In this document: positions 23,415-35,479 of the stretch, in pieces | Layout of the letters: each line of letters begins with the position of its first letter | Position numbering within the stretch: the first letter of the stretch is position 1 | Source: Microstegium vimineum | Taxonomy: Eukaryota; Streptophyta; Magnoliopsida; Poales; Poaceae | Direction of reading: 5' to 3' | Length of the DNA stretch: 64,000 nucleotides | Assembly: GCA_022036555.1 (NCBI GenBank) | Contig: CM039127.1 | Location: forward strand, 51,968,122-52,032,121 | Position numbers and translations under genes: made by a program | Notes under the pieces: generated by a model | Told to the model about the DNA's origin: nothing | Seen by the model: the letters and a program-made list of their open reading frames with translations, nothing else | The model's database searches: none

Positions 23415-26400
23415 GCAGGACCTTCAGGGAAGGTATCCACGAGGTGCTCTGCCTTCATCTATACACCTGCCATACTTTGAACAGAAAACTTGATGTTGTC
23501 CCTTGCACTGTACCATATCTGTTTGTCATTCACAAAAATTATCTATATAATCTGTCTCTGTATTCGATTCCCAAACTCAAATAAAACCACACCATTCAAA
23601 TCTGACCAGGGAGGAGCTGGTCATTAGCATATAACAGTAAACCTCAGGTACCTTTTTAACAGCCTTGTCATGGAATTCCTTCCACGTGTATCTGAACTAG
23701 GTTCAGCAACTGGACAATTGGGCAAGGCTTCTTTGAACTGGTAAGAGAGCAGTGACCTCAGTGTGGATATTTCAATTGCTTCCTTGTGCGTTGCTTGCTC
23801 AACTGCATTTGAATTTTTGGGGAAGCCGTCGCTGTCGGACGCCATCCTTTCCTGAGTTCGGCCTTGACCTGAAACCTGCTGGTCCAAGTGCGCATTCATG
23901 GCGCCTGTAATTTGCGACCTCCTGTTTGTGCTTGGTGATCTAGAGTGATGGGAATGGGTTTGGCCCCTTGTTATAGGTCATTGTCCCTCCCATGTCACCC
24001 TCATTGGCAATACGTCTCTGTGCTAGTATATCCACTGCCCTGTTTGGCTGTTTCTGAACCTGTGGTTGACTGGTGAGCAGTGCACTATACCCCCTCCTAT
24101 GCCCTGCGCCTGAATTATGCTGAATTTCACTGACCCTGAATTATGCTGAATTTCACTGAAAAGATGTGCGAAACTTTGTGTTGGAACCGAAGACTTGTGG
24201 TGACGAGTGGACAGTGACACTGAGGCAGACTGGCTGGAGAGTACTGGCTCTATTCTCTAGTATCGCTGAATCTGATGTGTGATTGAGGACGAGGTTGAGG
24301 ATACGTATAAGTACGTACGTACATGTTTTTCACTTTTGCCTATGTATGTATGTATGTATGTATGTATGTGAATGTGATGTTGCTATTCTGGTGGGTTGTA
24401 CGTGCCGACGTGCCGCTGCAGACAGTTTTTACTGCTTCAACTGGTAACTTCCCTGTCAGCGAAGTTAACTTTTTGAGCCTTCGGTTTCTTGGACCCGATG
24501 CCACTGTTGTGACGCTGACGCGTACCTGCTATCCGCTCCGCAACGATGTGATGAGCCGGCGGAAGAGTGTATCTGTCAGACAAGTATCTGATTTGATCTG
24601 TTACTGAAATTACAAGATTTGTTGAACGGGGAGACTCTGGAGAAGTACTAGTACATCTCTTCCGAGAAGAATACTACTACAACTATTTTATGCCTGATAG
24701 TTAAAGTGTTTCACGCGTGATCAAATTTTTAGTAAGTAGTATTTGTTCTAAATTATTTTTTTATAAAAATATATTTTATAATTAACCTAATGATGTTTAT
24801 TTTATATAAAAAATATTTATATTTTTTAATCTATAATTTATCAAACTTGGTATACTAAATCATAATATTTTATAGAATTACATTTTTTTTAGGAACGGAG
24901 GTAGTATCATGAAACTATAAAACTATAGCGTAGTCCTTTTTTTTTTCAAACATACTTCCTTCATGCAAGGGGGAAAACAATTCTCGTTTTTGAAGAACGA
25001 GCAATTCAACAAATTTAGCTAAATCCTATAAAGTATGATACAAAGTGAGTATTATTAGATTAATTATGAAATATGTTTCTATAGTAAATTTATCTAGAGG
25101 CATAAATACTGATACACCATTAAAAAAATAGAAATCTGTTTCTCAACAAGTCAAAATTTCAAGTTTTGATCAAATATATACTAAAAAGTACGGTTGATAT
25201 TTATGATACATAATACTATCTCATTTAAAATTATATAAGAGGTTTTAAATTTTTTAGATGTATTGACATAGATTATATAGTTAGGGGTTGTTTGGTACAG
25301 TTTATAGCAGCTTCATGAAGCTGTTGTGAGCTGGGTTTTTTTTATCAAACACCTCTTTTCAAAACAGCTTCACCCCTAAAACTGTTTTTCTTCCCTCTCA
25401 CAAAAATAAGAAGTGGGATGAAGCTAAAAATAGTAGCTTATCATAGCTCTATCCCCTTTCTCTCTCATATCCATGTATAAAGTTGTTGGTGAAGCTGTTT
25501 GGCAAAACACTTTTTTTAAAATAGCTCAGCTTCATTTAGAGAGTTGCTCATAAAGCTATTTTCTAAAAATCAGCTTCACTAGTGAAGCAGAGTTGTACCA
25601 AACAAACCCTTAGTATTTGAAAACAGACGGAGTGCTTATTCTGAGTCGGACAGCCCGGGTAGCGTCTCTACGAATTTGCTGAAACTGCGGCGAGCGTAGT
25701 AGTAGACCGGATTCTTAATATCCCTTTATTAAGCAAGGCGACAAGAGCATCAGCGTAAGTCTACACCTTGATGGCCATTCACCATACAAAAAGATTAGGC
25801 AAGGAGTACCCAACAGCATGACCACATGAGCAAACAAAATTGTCTCGCACCACCTAATATTCCCATGACATTTTTCAGCAAATGGAATCCCCTTTTTCTG
25901 TAGTAGGAGCTCACATCATGTGGCACCACTCTTTTCCTTTAGGGTTAAAGTTTGTCTTAGCTTTATGTACACCTCTGTCGTTTTACCGGTGTTCCGAAAC
26001 TAATCAACCAACCATATCCTTGTTCACCGGTATAGGATGATGTCAGAGCGCACCAATTGATTCTTGATATGTATCAAGTTTCATCCCCTTTTGAGGTAAC
26101 CGTTGGCGCGCAAGAGTTTTTGTCGGTTCTCACCGAAGCTAAACTTTTTCATGTTAAATTCTTGTGTGGTGCCCGTAACTTAATTGCTTGGTTGCATATA
26201 TCGTAATCAATAACCTAGAGCATTCAAATCATGAGAGATAGTATTGATGTATTGAAAACCAACCAATAGATCAACCGATCACGTCCTTATTTTGTTAAAG
26301 CTGGCGTCATATAACACACCAAAAAACGATTCTCAACATGTAGTAAGCTTCATCGCCTCTCTAGGCCACCTTCGGAACTCAAGATCTTCTTGTCGATTCT

Positions 26401-26640
26401 TGCTCACTACAATCAAACCTTTACGACACGCGAAACCGTCACATGAAAAAACCATTCCCGTAACTTCGTCACCTAGATATCGACACCGTAATCAATAACT
26501 CAGACCTTCCAAAATCGGCGCAAAACACCAACGGTCCGAGATACGGAATATCTTAACCTATCGGAAACCGTCCCTGCCCCCATCCCCTACACAATATCAT
26601 CATCTGCAGTTTTTGTTTTGCAAAGTGCCAAAGAGCAGGT
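23415..26640. other. Intergenic DNA between HEXO1 and MKP1
   Basis: HEXO1 3' UTR followed by repeat-rich, AT-rich DNA. A TATG microsatellite (seven units) lies at 24341-24368. A MITE-like end reading GGAACGGAGGTAGTA lies near 24894. Between about 26060 and 26515 two diverged direct repeats can be traced. I see no gene. Confidence 0.4.
25284..25609. mobile_element. Tourist-like MITE
   Basis: A 326-bp element between TTA direct repeats (25281-25283 and 25610-25612). The ends are inverted: GGGGTTGTTTGGTAC on the left and GTACCAAACAAACCC on the right. The interior contains repeated, complementary AGCTTCA/TGAAGCT segments. Non-coding. Confidence 0.65.
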
Positions 26641-27003
26641 GCACCTAACATTTTTTGTGGAGGGGGGGACATGACACTGCTGCTGCGGCTGCGAGATCAG
26701 TCAACACCACCCCCGTCAAACCCGGGGCCCACCTTGCAGCCACCCATCCGATCTCTTCCGCACGAATCCCGACGCGCATCCGACGGCCAGGATCGCCTTG
26801 GCGCCTCCTGAAAACCCTCACCCACTAGGGCCACTGCTTCCCCTCCCCTCTCCTCTCCCTCCCCCTCCCCTCCCCTCCCCGTCGTTCGAGAGGAGCGCGA
26901 CCAACTGGTGGCGCGCCGATCTCCCGATCTGGTGGCCCGCGCCAGCCCCGATCCGCCGCGTACCGCCGCGCCCGGGTTCGATTTGCCGCCGCGGGTGGAT
27001 CAG

Positions 27004-27098
27004 GTGCGGATTCCCCCTATTTTTTTTGAGGATTTTTTTTGTTGCGCCCCCACGCCTGGGCACGGAAATGGCCTGACCGTGCTGCCGTCTCCACGCAG
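27004..27098 (+). other. Possible 5' UTR intron of MKP1
   Basis: A GTGCGG donor at 27004 and a T-rich tract followed by CCACGCAG ending at 27098 make a plausible 95-bp leader intron. The open frame through it is not evidence of coding: it has no ATG before 27145. The CT-rich stretch at 26840-26880 looks like a pyrimidine patch of the core promoter. Confidence 0.4.
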
Positions 27099-27144
27099 CG
27101 TCCGTCGCCGACTGAGGAGGGAGGCTCCGATTCGTGGCCGGCCC

Positions 27145-30100
27145 ATGGCGACCCCCGACGACGGCCCGGCGACAGCCGGGGCCGGGGGCCGCAAGTTCTG
27201 GCGCTCCGTGTCGTGGTCCGAGCCGCGGGAGCCGGTTCCACCGCCGGACGCCGCGGGTGGGGCTGGGGGAGCAGGTGGTGGTGGGGGCGGGCAGTCGCGC
27301 CGCGTCCCGCCGCCGCCGCCGCTCACCCCGCGGTCAATGAGCTCCAAGGCGCGGTCCTGTCTCCCGCCGCTGCAGCCGCTCGCCATCACCCGCCGTAGCC
27401 TGGACGAGTGGCCCAAGGCTGGGTCCGACGACGTTGGCGAGTGGCCTAACCCCACCACGCCCGGCGCTTCCAGGCCTTCCTCCGCCAAGCCCGGGGAGGG
27501 GCTCCGGCTCGACCTCTCCTCGCTTCGGTCGCAGGGACGCAAGGACCAGATCGCCTTCTTCGACAAGGAGTGCTCCAAGGTCGCCGACCATGTGTACCTT
27601 GGCGGTGACGCTGTTGCTAAGAACCGCGACATCCTGAGGAAGAACGGCATCACTCACGTGCTCAACTGCGTGGGTTTCGTCTGCCCGGAGTACTTCAAGT
27701 CTGACCTCGTCTACCGCACGCTCTGGCTGCAGGACAGCCCCACCGAGGACATCACCAGCATCCTGTACGACGTGTTTGATTACTTTGAGGATGTCAGGGA
27801 GCAGGGCGGCCGCGTCTTTGTGCATTGCTGCCAGGGGGTGTCACGCTCCACGTCGCTGGTGATTGCTTACTTGATGTGGAGGGAAGGCCAGAGCTTCGAC
27901 GATGCCTTCCAGTTTGTCAAGGCTGCCCGGGGGATTGCGAATCCAAACATGGGCTTTGCCTGCCAGCTTCTCCAGTGCCAGAAGCGGGTGCATGCGATTC
28001 CGCTGTCCCCAAATTCAGTGCTCAGGATGTACCGCATGGCGCCTCACTCCCAGTATGCCCCTCTGCATTTAGTGCCCAAAATGCTCAATGACCCATCCCC
28101 TGCTGCCCTCGACTCTAGAGGCGCGTTCATCGTACATGTTCTGTCGTCCATCTATGTCTGGGTTGGAATGAAGTGCGATCCGGTAATGGAGAAGGATGCA
28201 AAGGCTGCTGCGTTTCAGGTAGTGAGGTATGAGAAGGTGCAGGGGCACATCAAGGTTGTGAGAGAAGGTTTGGAGCCACAGGAGTTTTGGGATGCATTTT
28301 CTAGTACGCCGCCTAATTCGGATAGTAATACAAAGATTAGCAAGGACCAGATCGATTCCGCATCCAAGAGTAACCCAGGAAGCCGGAGAATTGAGTCTTA
28401 TGATGCTGATTTTGAGCTCGTCTACAAGGCAATCACTGGGGGAGTGGTTCCAGCGTTCTCAACTTCTGGGGCTGGGGATGAGACCCATCTTCCAGCTAGA
28501 GAAAGTAGCTGGAGTTTACTGAGGCACAAATTTATCTCCAGGTCGCTAGCTCGTGTTTATTCAGATTCTGCTCTAATCAGGGATTTTGATCCACGGGTAG
28601 ACCGTGTACAGCACTTGGCTGCTGAAGCATCAACCTCACCTCCTTTTCTTTCTCCAAGCTCCTTGTCATCGGATTCAAGCGTCAGCTCGAAGTATAGTTC
28701 AGACTCACCCTCCTTATCACCTACAACTAGCTCCCCACCGTCATTTGGCCACTCGCCTGCTTCATCTAATCTGCCTCATGCTTTGGACGTGCCATCATCC
28801 AGGTCTCCCCTTTCTCAATCATCTAATGAGGGAGCTTCAAAGCCTTCTGGTCTGGAATCAATACGCTCTCCTTCCAAGACCTCTTCTATAGCAGAAAGAA
28901 GAGGAGGCTTCACACTTCTAAAGCTACCATCTCTCCAAAAGGATCTTGTATTACCGCCAAGGGTACCGTCTAGTATTCGCAGGACTGAGGAGGCCTCAGA
29001 TAAGAGTAGTACAAATGGTGTTAAACAGCTAACTGGTGATTTTCGCTCAGAAAAATGCACTGGTAATAGTTCGAGCTCGCATTCTGAAACTAGATTAACT
29101 GAGCGTACTGACAGTAATTCAGAAGCTTGCAGTAATGTACAACTGTTAGTCTACCAGTGGCCCAGCATGGAAAAGTTAACTACGTTTGCACGCAAGGATC
29201 TTGACCCAAAGTCGGTTTTGATTTTTGTTACATCGAATGCCATCAGAAGAGAAGCAGCTAAAATTGTGTATGTATGGGTAGGAGGCGAAAATGAAAGCAG
29301 CAAGAGTGTTGATTGGCAACAGGTCACTGGTGATTTTCTTCATCGAGAAGGCCTCAGCGATGCACTTCCTGTCAAGGTATGTGCATACTGTGCACCACCT
29401 CTACTTTCTGCACTTTGTTCTGCTTCTGAACTTTTAGCTACCATTCAAGCTGTATAAACAACATGTAACTTAAATTTAGGAGTTCACTGGTTTCTTGCTT
29501 TGGATGATTACTCTTTTAGTGGTAACAGCACTCAAATAGTATAAACATTGCAACTGAAACTGAAAGAGCAAACTCCAGTGAACTTCCGTGTTATATGAGG
29601 CCCACATGCTTCACCTACTTATGCTAGATTCTTCCCACCCTTTTCAATTATTGATATTAGTCAACATAGATTGTTAGTTTGTAACATCGATGTTTAGTCA
29701 TCAAGAAATTATTGGATTATATATCCTGATAGTGATGTGTTAGAAGACGATACATAAGGCCAATCAGTTCATGTTGCATTACAGACATGTGTTTCTAGGA
29801 TCGCTTCAGTTATCCTAAACTTGTTCTGGCTTTCGAGCTGTGAATTCTGGTGCCTGGGGTGTAGGCGGTTTGTCTCCTAGTTGGGTGTCTTTTGGTTTAA
29901 GTAATGGTTCCCTGGGTGTTCCGTTACTTGAATGTCAGACTTCTTGAGTTGTTTATATCTTGCTACCTGGTTCGTGACATTGTAATTTCGTTACCGTGGT
30001 AATGAAATTCGGGTTTACCGTTGTGGAAAAAAATGAAAGTTGATACTTGATTGAATTCCTGTGACCGAAGGATAATGATCTATTAGCATCTGACCTCTAT

Positions 30101-31237
30101 CCGCATTTTATTGTTTGTTTACTTTCGCACAATGTTAATTATTTCTCTATAGATATCATTTTATACTGCATAAACATCTGCCAGAGTGCCAGTAGTTTTT
30201 AATGTTTGAAACTTCGAATGTAGAATTATTTGGTTCAATCAGTGACTGATAAAAAGGTCAAAATCAATTATCAGACAACAACTTTGGTTATTTTCATGTA
30301 TCAGTGACAAGATTGGATAGAATATTAGTCTGTCTTAGGCAGGAAAAGGCTTTGTGTGCTTGGCTTCTGTACCAGATATGTTTAATTTACAGCGCAGGCA
30401 AGTTTGACTGGAAATGATATCTTGTTGAGTGTATTGTTATCTTAGATCACTTATCCTTATTTTTTGTAATCCGGCATGGCATGTCTATATAGTCAAGGAC
30501 CCACGGCATCTGATGATGATTGGTTGACTAAAAAACAGGAACTATTTAGCGTCAGGTTGACTCGGTTCTAGTTGAGAATACTGGAATAATGATGATTAGG
30601 CCCCAGACACCACTTCTTGACCTGTTCTAGCTATTAGTTTTTTTTCAGGTCTATCTGCTTATAGTGTAGACTGAAATGTTAGGTTGTTGTTGCTGTTTGT
30701 GCACGTCAGTGGGACTTCTTCAACTTGCCATAGATTTTTCTTTGCCAGTGCCACTCCAGGCTCAAATTAACCATACTGATAGTAATAGCTATGCGTCACT
30801 CCAGGCTCCAACTAATTATATTGATAGCAATAGTGATTTGGTTGGGATTTCTCGTGGAATCCCTTGCTGACTACAGAAAGCATGCTCCAGCTTGCTACCG
30901 GCATGGCAGTGATTGAATCCACAGCCTTAGCTTCTATCTTGAACCCTGCAATCCTGCTTGATACCACTTGTTATTGTCTCATTTGGAGATGTTTGGCTAA
31001 AATTCTGATGATTTTTATGCGGATGCGGACCTGTGTAATGTGTCTTTTTTTTCTTGAGCACGTGTGTGATGTGTCTGAACTCTGAACATTCCCATGTGCC
31101 ATACAATATTACTTGTTGCCATTTCACCTTTATTCTGCTTGACAATTTATAAATTTAACTCTTGTTGGGTTTTGACAATATAGGTTTTCAAGGAGCATGA
31201 AACTGAGAATCTTTTGGAACTACTGAATGTTAGTTGA
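27145..31237 (+). CDS. MKP1: MAP kinase phosphatase 1 (dual-specificity phosphatase with gelsolin-like region)
   Basis: Dephosphorylates and inactivates stress and developmental MAP kinases (MPK3/MPK6 class). The rice orthologue is known as GSN1 and affects panicle and grain traits (remembered). Exon 1 is 27145-29376 and exon 2 31184-31237, joined in phase as PVK/VFKEHE; total about 761 aa, near Arabidopsis MKP1. The start is the first in-frame ATG (MATPDDGPATAG). Order of features: conserved FWRSVSWS near residue 18; ARSCLPPLQPLAITRRSLDE; phosphatase domain about 145-285 with VHCCQGVSRSTS, catalytic Cys228 and Arg of the HCX5R loop; a gelsolin-like segment from about 325 (IYVWVG); a long Ser/Pro-rich linker about 490-640; and a second YVWVGG segment near 705. 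Intron 1 is 1.8 kb and holds no recognisable gene. Confidence 0.95.
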
Positions 31238-33737
31238 CATTAGGTAGTTATCAGGATATTGTAGTTGCTTAACAAACTCAGCCACAAATTATCATTCAAC
31301 GAAGGCATGCCCTCCAGCATCAGTCGATACCGATGATTGTCAGTGAGGTATAAAGCCACTACCATTCCCTTGAACATAATAGGCTACAAACAGATTCCAT
31401 TTTAGTAGAAGCGATGGATCGGCAACTACGCCTCATGATCTATCTTTTGTCCAAATGGCAGGAGGCTGCCATGGGCGTTGTATCCGTTGTGAATTAACAC
31501 CCATGGTGTAGGCGCAATCGGCCAATTGGGTGTATATTATCCTCTCCCCTGAATGTAAGCTCAGATACTGGGAGATGGTGTGTCAACAGTTACTTTTAGC
31601 CTAAACATTCTTGTACATCTTTGAAAGGAACAGATTTGTAATCCTCATGGCTTATAAATGGCTCCATTGGTCATAACTTTTAAACTATATAGAACTCAGT
31701 TGCTAGCTGGTATCTCCAGTTTCCTGCAGTTTATTACATCAGAACTCAGTTGTTAGCTGGTTATCTTTACATCGGATTCAGTTGTTAGCTGGTGATCCGT
31801 AGTCTTTACATCGGAACTCAGTTGTTAGCTGGCAATTTTTTACATCGCAGTTCTGGTTGTCTGTTGAGTTTTGTGCGATAATCTGCCATCAGTGAAAACT
31901 CGTATTTATTTCATTGTGCTATTCTTGTGAGCAGCATTAGAAGTATTTATTTCATTGTGCTGTTCTTGTGAGCAGCATTAGAAGCCGGATCACAAGACGC
32001 ATGCCAAAACTTGCACTCGTATTTGTTAAAGCCTTGCACATATTTATTAAAAGCCATGTTCTTGTATCTTGTGAACAGCATTAGAAGCCGGATCACAAAA
32101 CACATGTGAGAGCTTGCCCAGAACTTGTGAGCAGGACTAGGGCGTCTCCAAGGTCTATCTTAAAACAAACTGAATTATTATTTTTTAATTATTGAATAAC
32201 GTAAAAAGCAAGACACTAGATTGAACTTGAGAGATATTCTCACATATTTTAGGATACATCCTTCTCACAATATGATGTTTAGGACTACTTGTTGCAGTCC
32301 CTCTCTATTTTGTCAACTTAAATCTAGTGCTAGCTCATATCGTTGCAGATGCCTAAGAGCAATGTTATTGTCCAAAATAATTTTAAGATGGACCATCTGT
32401 CAGAGCACCATAGTTGTTGTCATAGCTACGATGTTTGAAGTCATAATCGACCAAAAACATGGGGCTCACTCAACAAATAAAAAAAAAACAAATCCCATCA
32501 TGTGGCTTGGTTGTTTTTGTTTTGCCCAAATTGGCTCTCACATCAGCATGGAAAGTCTTGACAGCATGGAAACCGATATGTCCTTAGGCTAACCAAACAA
32601 GCAGCAGCAGTCTACACCACTGTGACAGTGTGACTGCTGAAACAGCCTTGAAACCGGATCACGAGACACGTCAGAGCCTGCAGTCGATTTAAGTCAGAGC
32701 TAACATTTTGCTGCAATTTGTTAGCTGCTAACAAAATGTTACGTGCGAATTGCAATGGTCATCGCTGGTGATTGTCCACACAATATAGATCAGAATCGAA
32801 ATAACTTAATTGTAGAATTCACAATAACGGTTGTAGTTATTATGATTGCTTTGCTACCAGATACACCACCTTTTAGTGTTGACAATTGTTGGTTCAAGAT
32901 TTGGCCAACAAATTGAACTAAAACGGCCAAACAAGAAATTTTAGCACTCAATCAAATGGTAGCCAAAATTGATCAAAGTAGGCAAAATCTGACTCTGCAC
33001 TAAACCAAACACGATCTGTACCCAAACCAAACTCAAAAGTGCTTTTAGCTTATGCCTCCTCGGTTACCTCGGATTTGATTCATTATGTTTGGTGCTATTC
33101 GTTTTGCTGAAAGTTGACTAATGTTGAATGCCTATGTTGGTTTGTTGTGAGAGAAAAATATTATTGTTCGCTGAAAAGTACGGTTAAAGTAATGCTAATG
33201 AACAAGACCAAGATTTTAGCCAAATATGAGGCGCCTTTTAGCCAATCCACACATTTTGGGCCAAGATTTGGCCAACAAAATGAACTAAAATGGCCAAAGA
33301 AGAAACTTTGAAGGTTAACCAAATGGAAGCCGAAATTGGTCAAAGTAGACAAATTTTGACTTTGTTAACTTGTCATACTCTGAAACAAAAACAAAAACAC
33401 ACATAGCTAGTGCTTTTGTCTTAGAGCATATACAATGATGATACTCGATACCTTGCTTCTGTCTAAAAAAAATAAACAAAGTCAGAACTGCATGTCCATA
33501 TAATTATAACTTGAAGTAAAAACAGTTTATATAGCAGAAGATCAAATAAAGATGTGCTGATCAATTAATTAATTAACAGTGCATTAAAATTCAACCACAT
33601 ATGTAATTCGAATAAATACCATATACGGATATGCCATTGCACTTTGCAGAGCAAATGGACTAGCTAGCTAGCTAGGCTTATTCATTCCCCTTGCAAATGG
33701 ACTGCAAATGGACTAGCTACAAGCTACTAGCTCTGCT
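31238..33737. other. MKP1 3' flank, repeat-rich intergenic DNA
   Basis: No gene seen. A unit with CTCAGTTGTTAGCTGG recurs four times between about 31686 and 31832. A segment with CATTGTGCT and GTGAGCAGCATTAGAAG recurs at about 31910, 31945 and 32076. A roughly 100-bp diverged direct repeat lies at about 32895-32990 and 33259-33360. Confidence 0.45.
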
Positions 33738-34477
33738 CTAAAGATTGCCGCCTCCGGAGCAGTCTGCGACACGGACGTCGCCGCGCGGCCGGCCCATCGC
33801 CGACTTCTTCTTGGTCCGGCCCCTCCTACCGCTGCTGCGCTTGACGTGGCGCGCCCTTCCACGGTCGGCGAGGTCGTAGTACCCTTGGTACATGTAGTCG
33901 TCCTCGTCCTCCTCCTCCTCGTCATCGTCGTCAGTCTCGTCGGCGGTGGTCTTGTAGTACAGTAGTAGTCGACCTTCCGATGACGATAACGAAAAAAGAC
34001 GGGAGTAGGAACCTGCTGCGCTGCCGGCTCTTCGTCGATGTCCACGCCATTCTGCAGGTGCCACAGAAAGGCGGCGGCATCGTGAATATCGTCGACGACG
34101 CAACGAGTCGTCGCCGGCGACGAAGATGATGGACTGATCTGTTCCTTATCGTGAAAGCCCTGGTGCCACAGAGCGGCGGCGGCATCGTGAACGTCGTCGA
34201 CGACGCAATGAGTCGCCGGCGACAAAGATGGACTGATCTGTTCCTCCGAATCAAAGCCGTACGGCGGTACCGGCGGCGACGACGAGGCGCCGCAGTGCGA
34301 TGGTGACGATGATGTCAAAGGCGGCGGCACGAACGTGGTGATCAACTTGATGTAGTCGTCGTCTTCTTCTTCGTCGGACGACGCAGCGATGACGAAGCCG
34401 TCGTCGTCGTCGTCGTACGCCGCTGCAGCAATGACGAAGTAGCCGTCGTCGTCGTCGTCCTCCTCGTACGCTGCCAT
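33738..34477 (-). CDS. Hypothetical acidic low-complexity protein, frameshifted
   Basis: I do not recognise this gene. From the ATG at 34477 the minus strand encodes an Asp/Glu-rich N-terminus with two related units (DDDDDGYFVIAAAAY, DDDDDGFVIAASSDEEE). Then come two copies of a roughly 35-residue module carrying EQISPS, CVVDD and HDAAA...LWH. Near 33955-33970 the frame with the expected acidic character (DETDDDDEEEEDEDDYMYQ) changes by one base relative to the N-terminal frame. That second frame ends at 33738 after a basic Arg/Lys/Gly-rich tail (GRRGRTKKKSAMGRPRG). Without a frame change the first frame runs to 33713 in nonsense-like Thr/Arg sequence. This is a rapidly evolving plant-type gene or a decaying one; function unknown. 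Confidence 0.45.
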
Positions 34478-34522
34478 CCCTCCCGCCGCCGCCGCCGGAT
34501 CGCCTTCTTTCTTTGCTGGCAA

Positions 34523-35479
34523 GACCTACTAGATGGATGGAAGATGTAGGGGAGGATGGATAGCTCTCTTCACGCGTTATTGGTTTCCGTATAAATAGGC
34601 AACTTCCATTTAGAAACCACGTCGTCCGAAATTGCAGGAAAATCCTAAAATAATCTTTTATAATTTTTTTTAAAAAAATCCAAAACGGTGCAGTTAATCC
34701 TGCATCTCTGATCTAATCTAACAAAGCTGACAACCTAAAACACATTTTTCTTGACTAATAATGACCTAACAAGTAACAAAATGTGTTAATTTAAATTGGT
34801 TTTATTTTAGCAGAGACAAAAACGACAGCCACGTAGAGTCGTGTTTAGATATTTGAGTACTACATATAATATTCTATTTCTATATCCATACGTAAATTTA
34901 ATCCCATTTTCGTCTACCACCCCCTTAACTATCATCAAATGATGAAGAGTGTCTTTCACCCACTTTTTTTCTTTTTTACGATGATGGATATTCCGACAAG
35001 TATTGTATCAGACAGTCCATCTCTCATATTAATGGAAGGACCCCTTGACAAAACCGTATATATAAATAACAGTTTTCATATCATAGAACAAAGTAGCATC
35101 GTGTATATTTGTCTGTTTTTATTTACTTATATATATATATATATATATATTCTATGATATGAAAACTGTTGTGATACATGTTAACGGAGAACGGCCTGAG
35201 CTACAAAATTGGTAACCGAACTCACTTAACATAGCACAATCTGGGCTGCCTGAACAATTTGGTCTCTGAAGATACTAAACTATCACTAGGACCACCTTGT
35301 TGTTTCCCAAGAGAAAGAAGTACCACCTTCATCACCTTCAGGTCAGGAGCAGTAACACAGCTACATCTGGAACCTATCTGTCCAGTTACCTCCATGGGTG
35401 CCATTGATCTCAGACACAGAGACTTCGTCGTGGTAGCACGGCAAGTCCATTGTTTCCTATGTTATTATGTCATCAATTG
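34523..35479. other. Intergenic DNA between the acidic gene and the UDP-sugar transporter gene
   Basis: AT-rich, with no gene. It contains the 21-bp inverted repeat pair at 35068-35170. Confidence 0.45.
35068..35170. repeat. Perfect 21-bp inverted repeat around a TA tract
   Basis: Arms 35068-35088 (AACAGTTTTCATATCATAGA plus one A) and 35150-35170 are exact reverse complements. The 61-base spacer contains a (TA)n run at 35129-35149. It could be a MITE remnant or a hairpin-forming transcript 3' of the transporter gene. Confidence 0.8.

Noticed and set aside
26908..27144. N-terminal extension of MKP1 upstream of ATG 27145
   Set aside because: The open frame begins with GTG and crosses a likely leader intron. 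The conserved family N-terminus starts at MATPDDG.
27000..27825. Long minus-strand and alternative-frame ORFs over MKP1 exon 1
   Set aside because: GC-rich shadow frames of a clearly conserved coding exon; compositionally Pro/Arg/Gly-rich with no family content.
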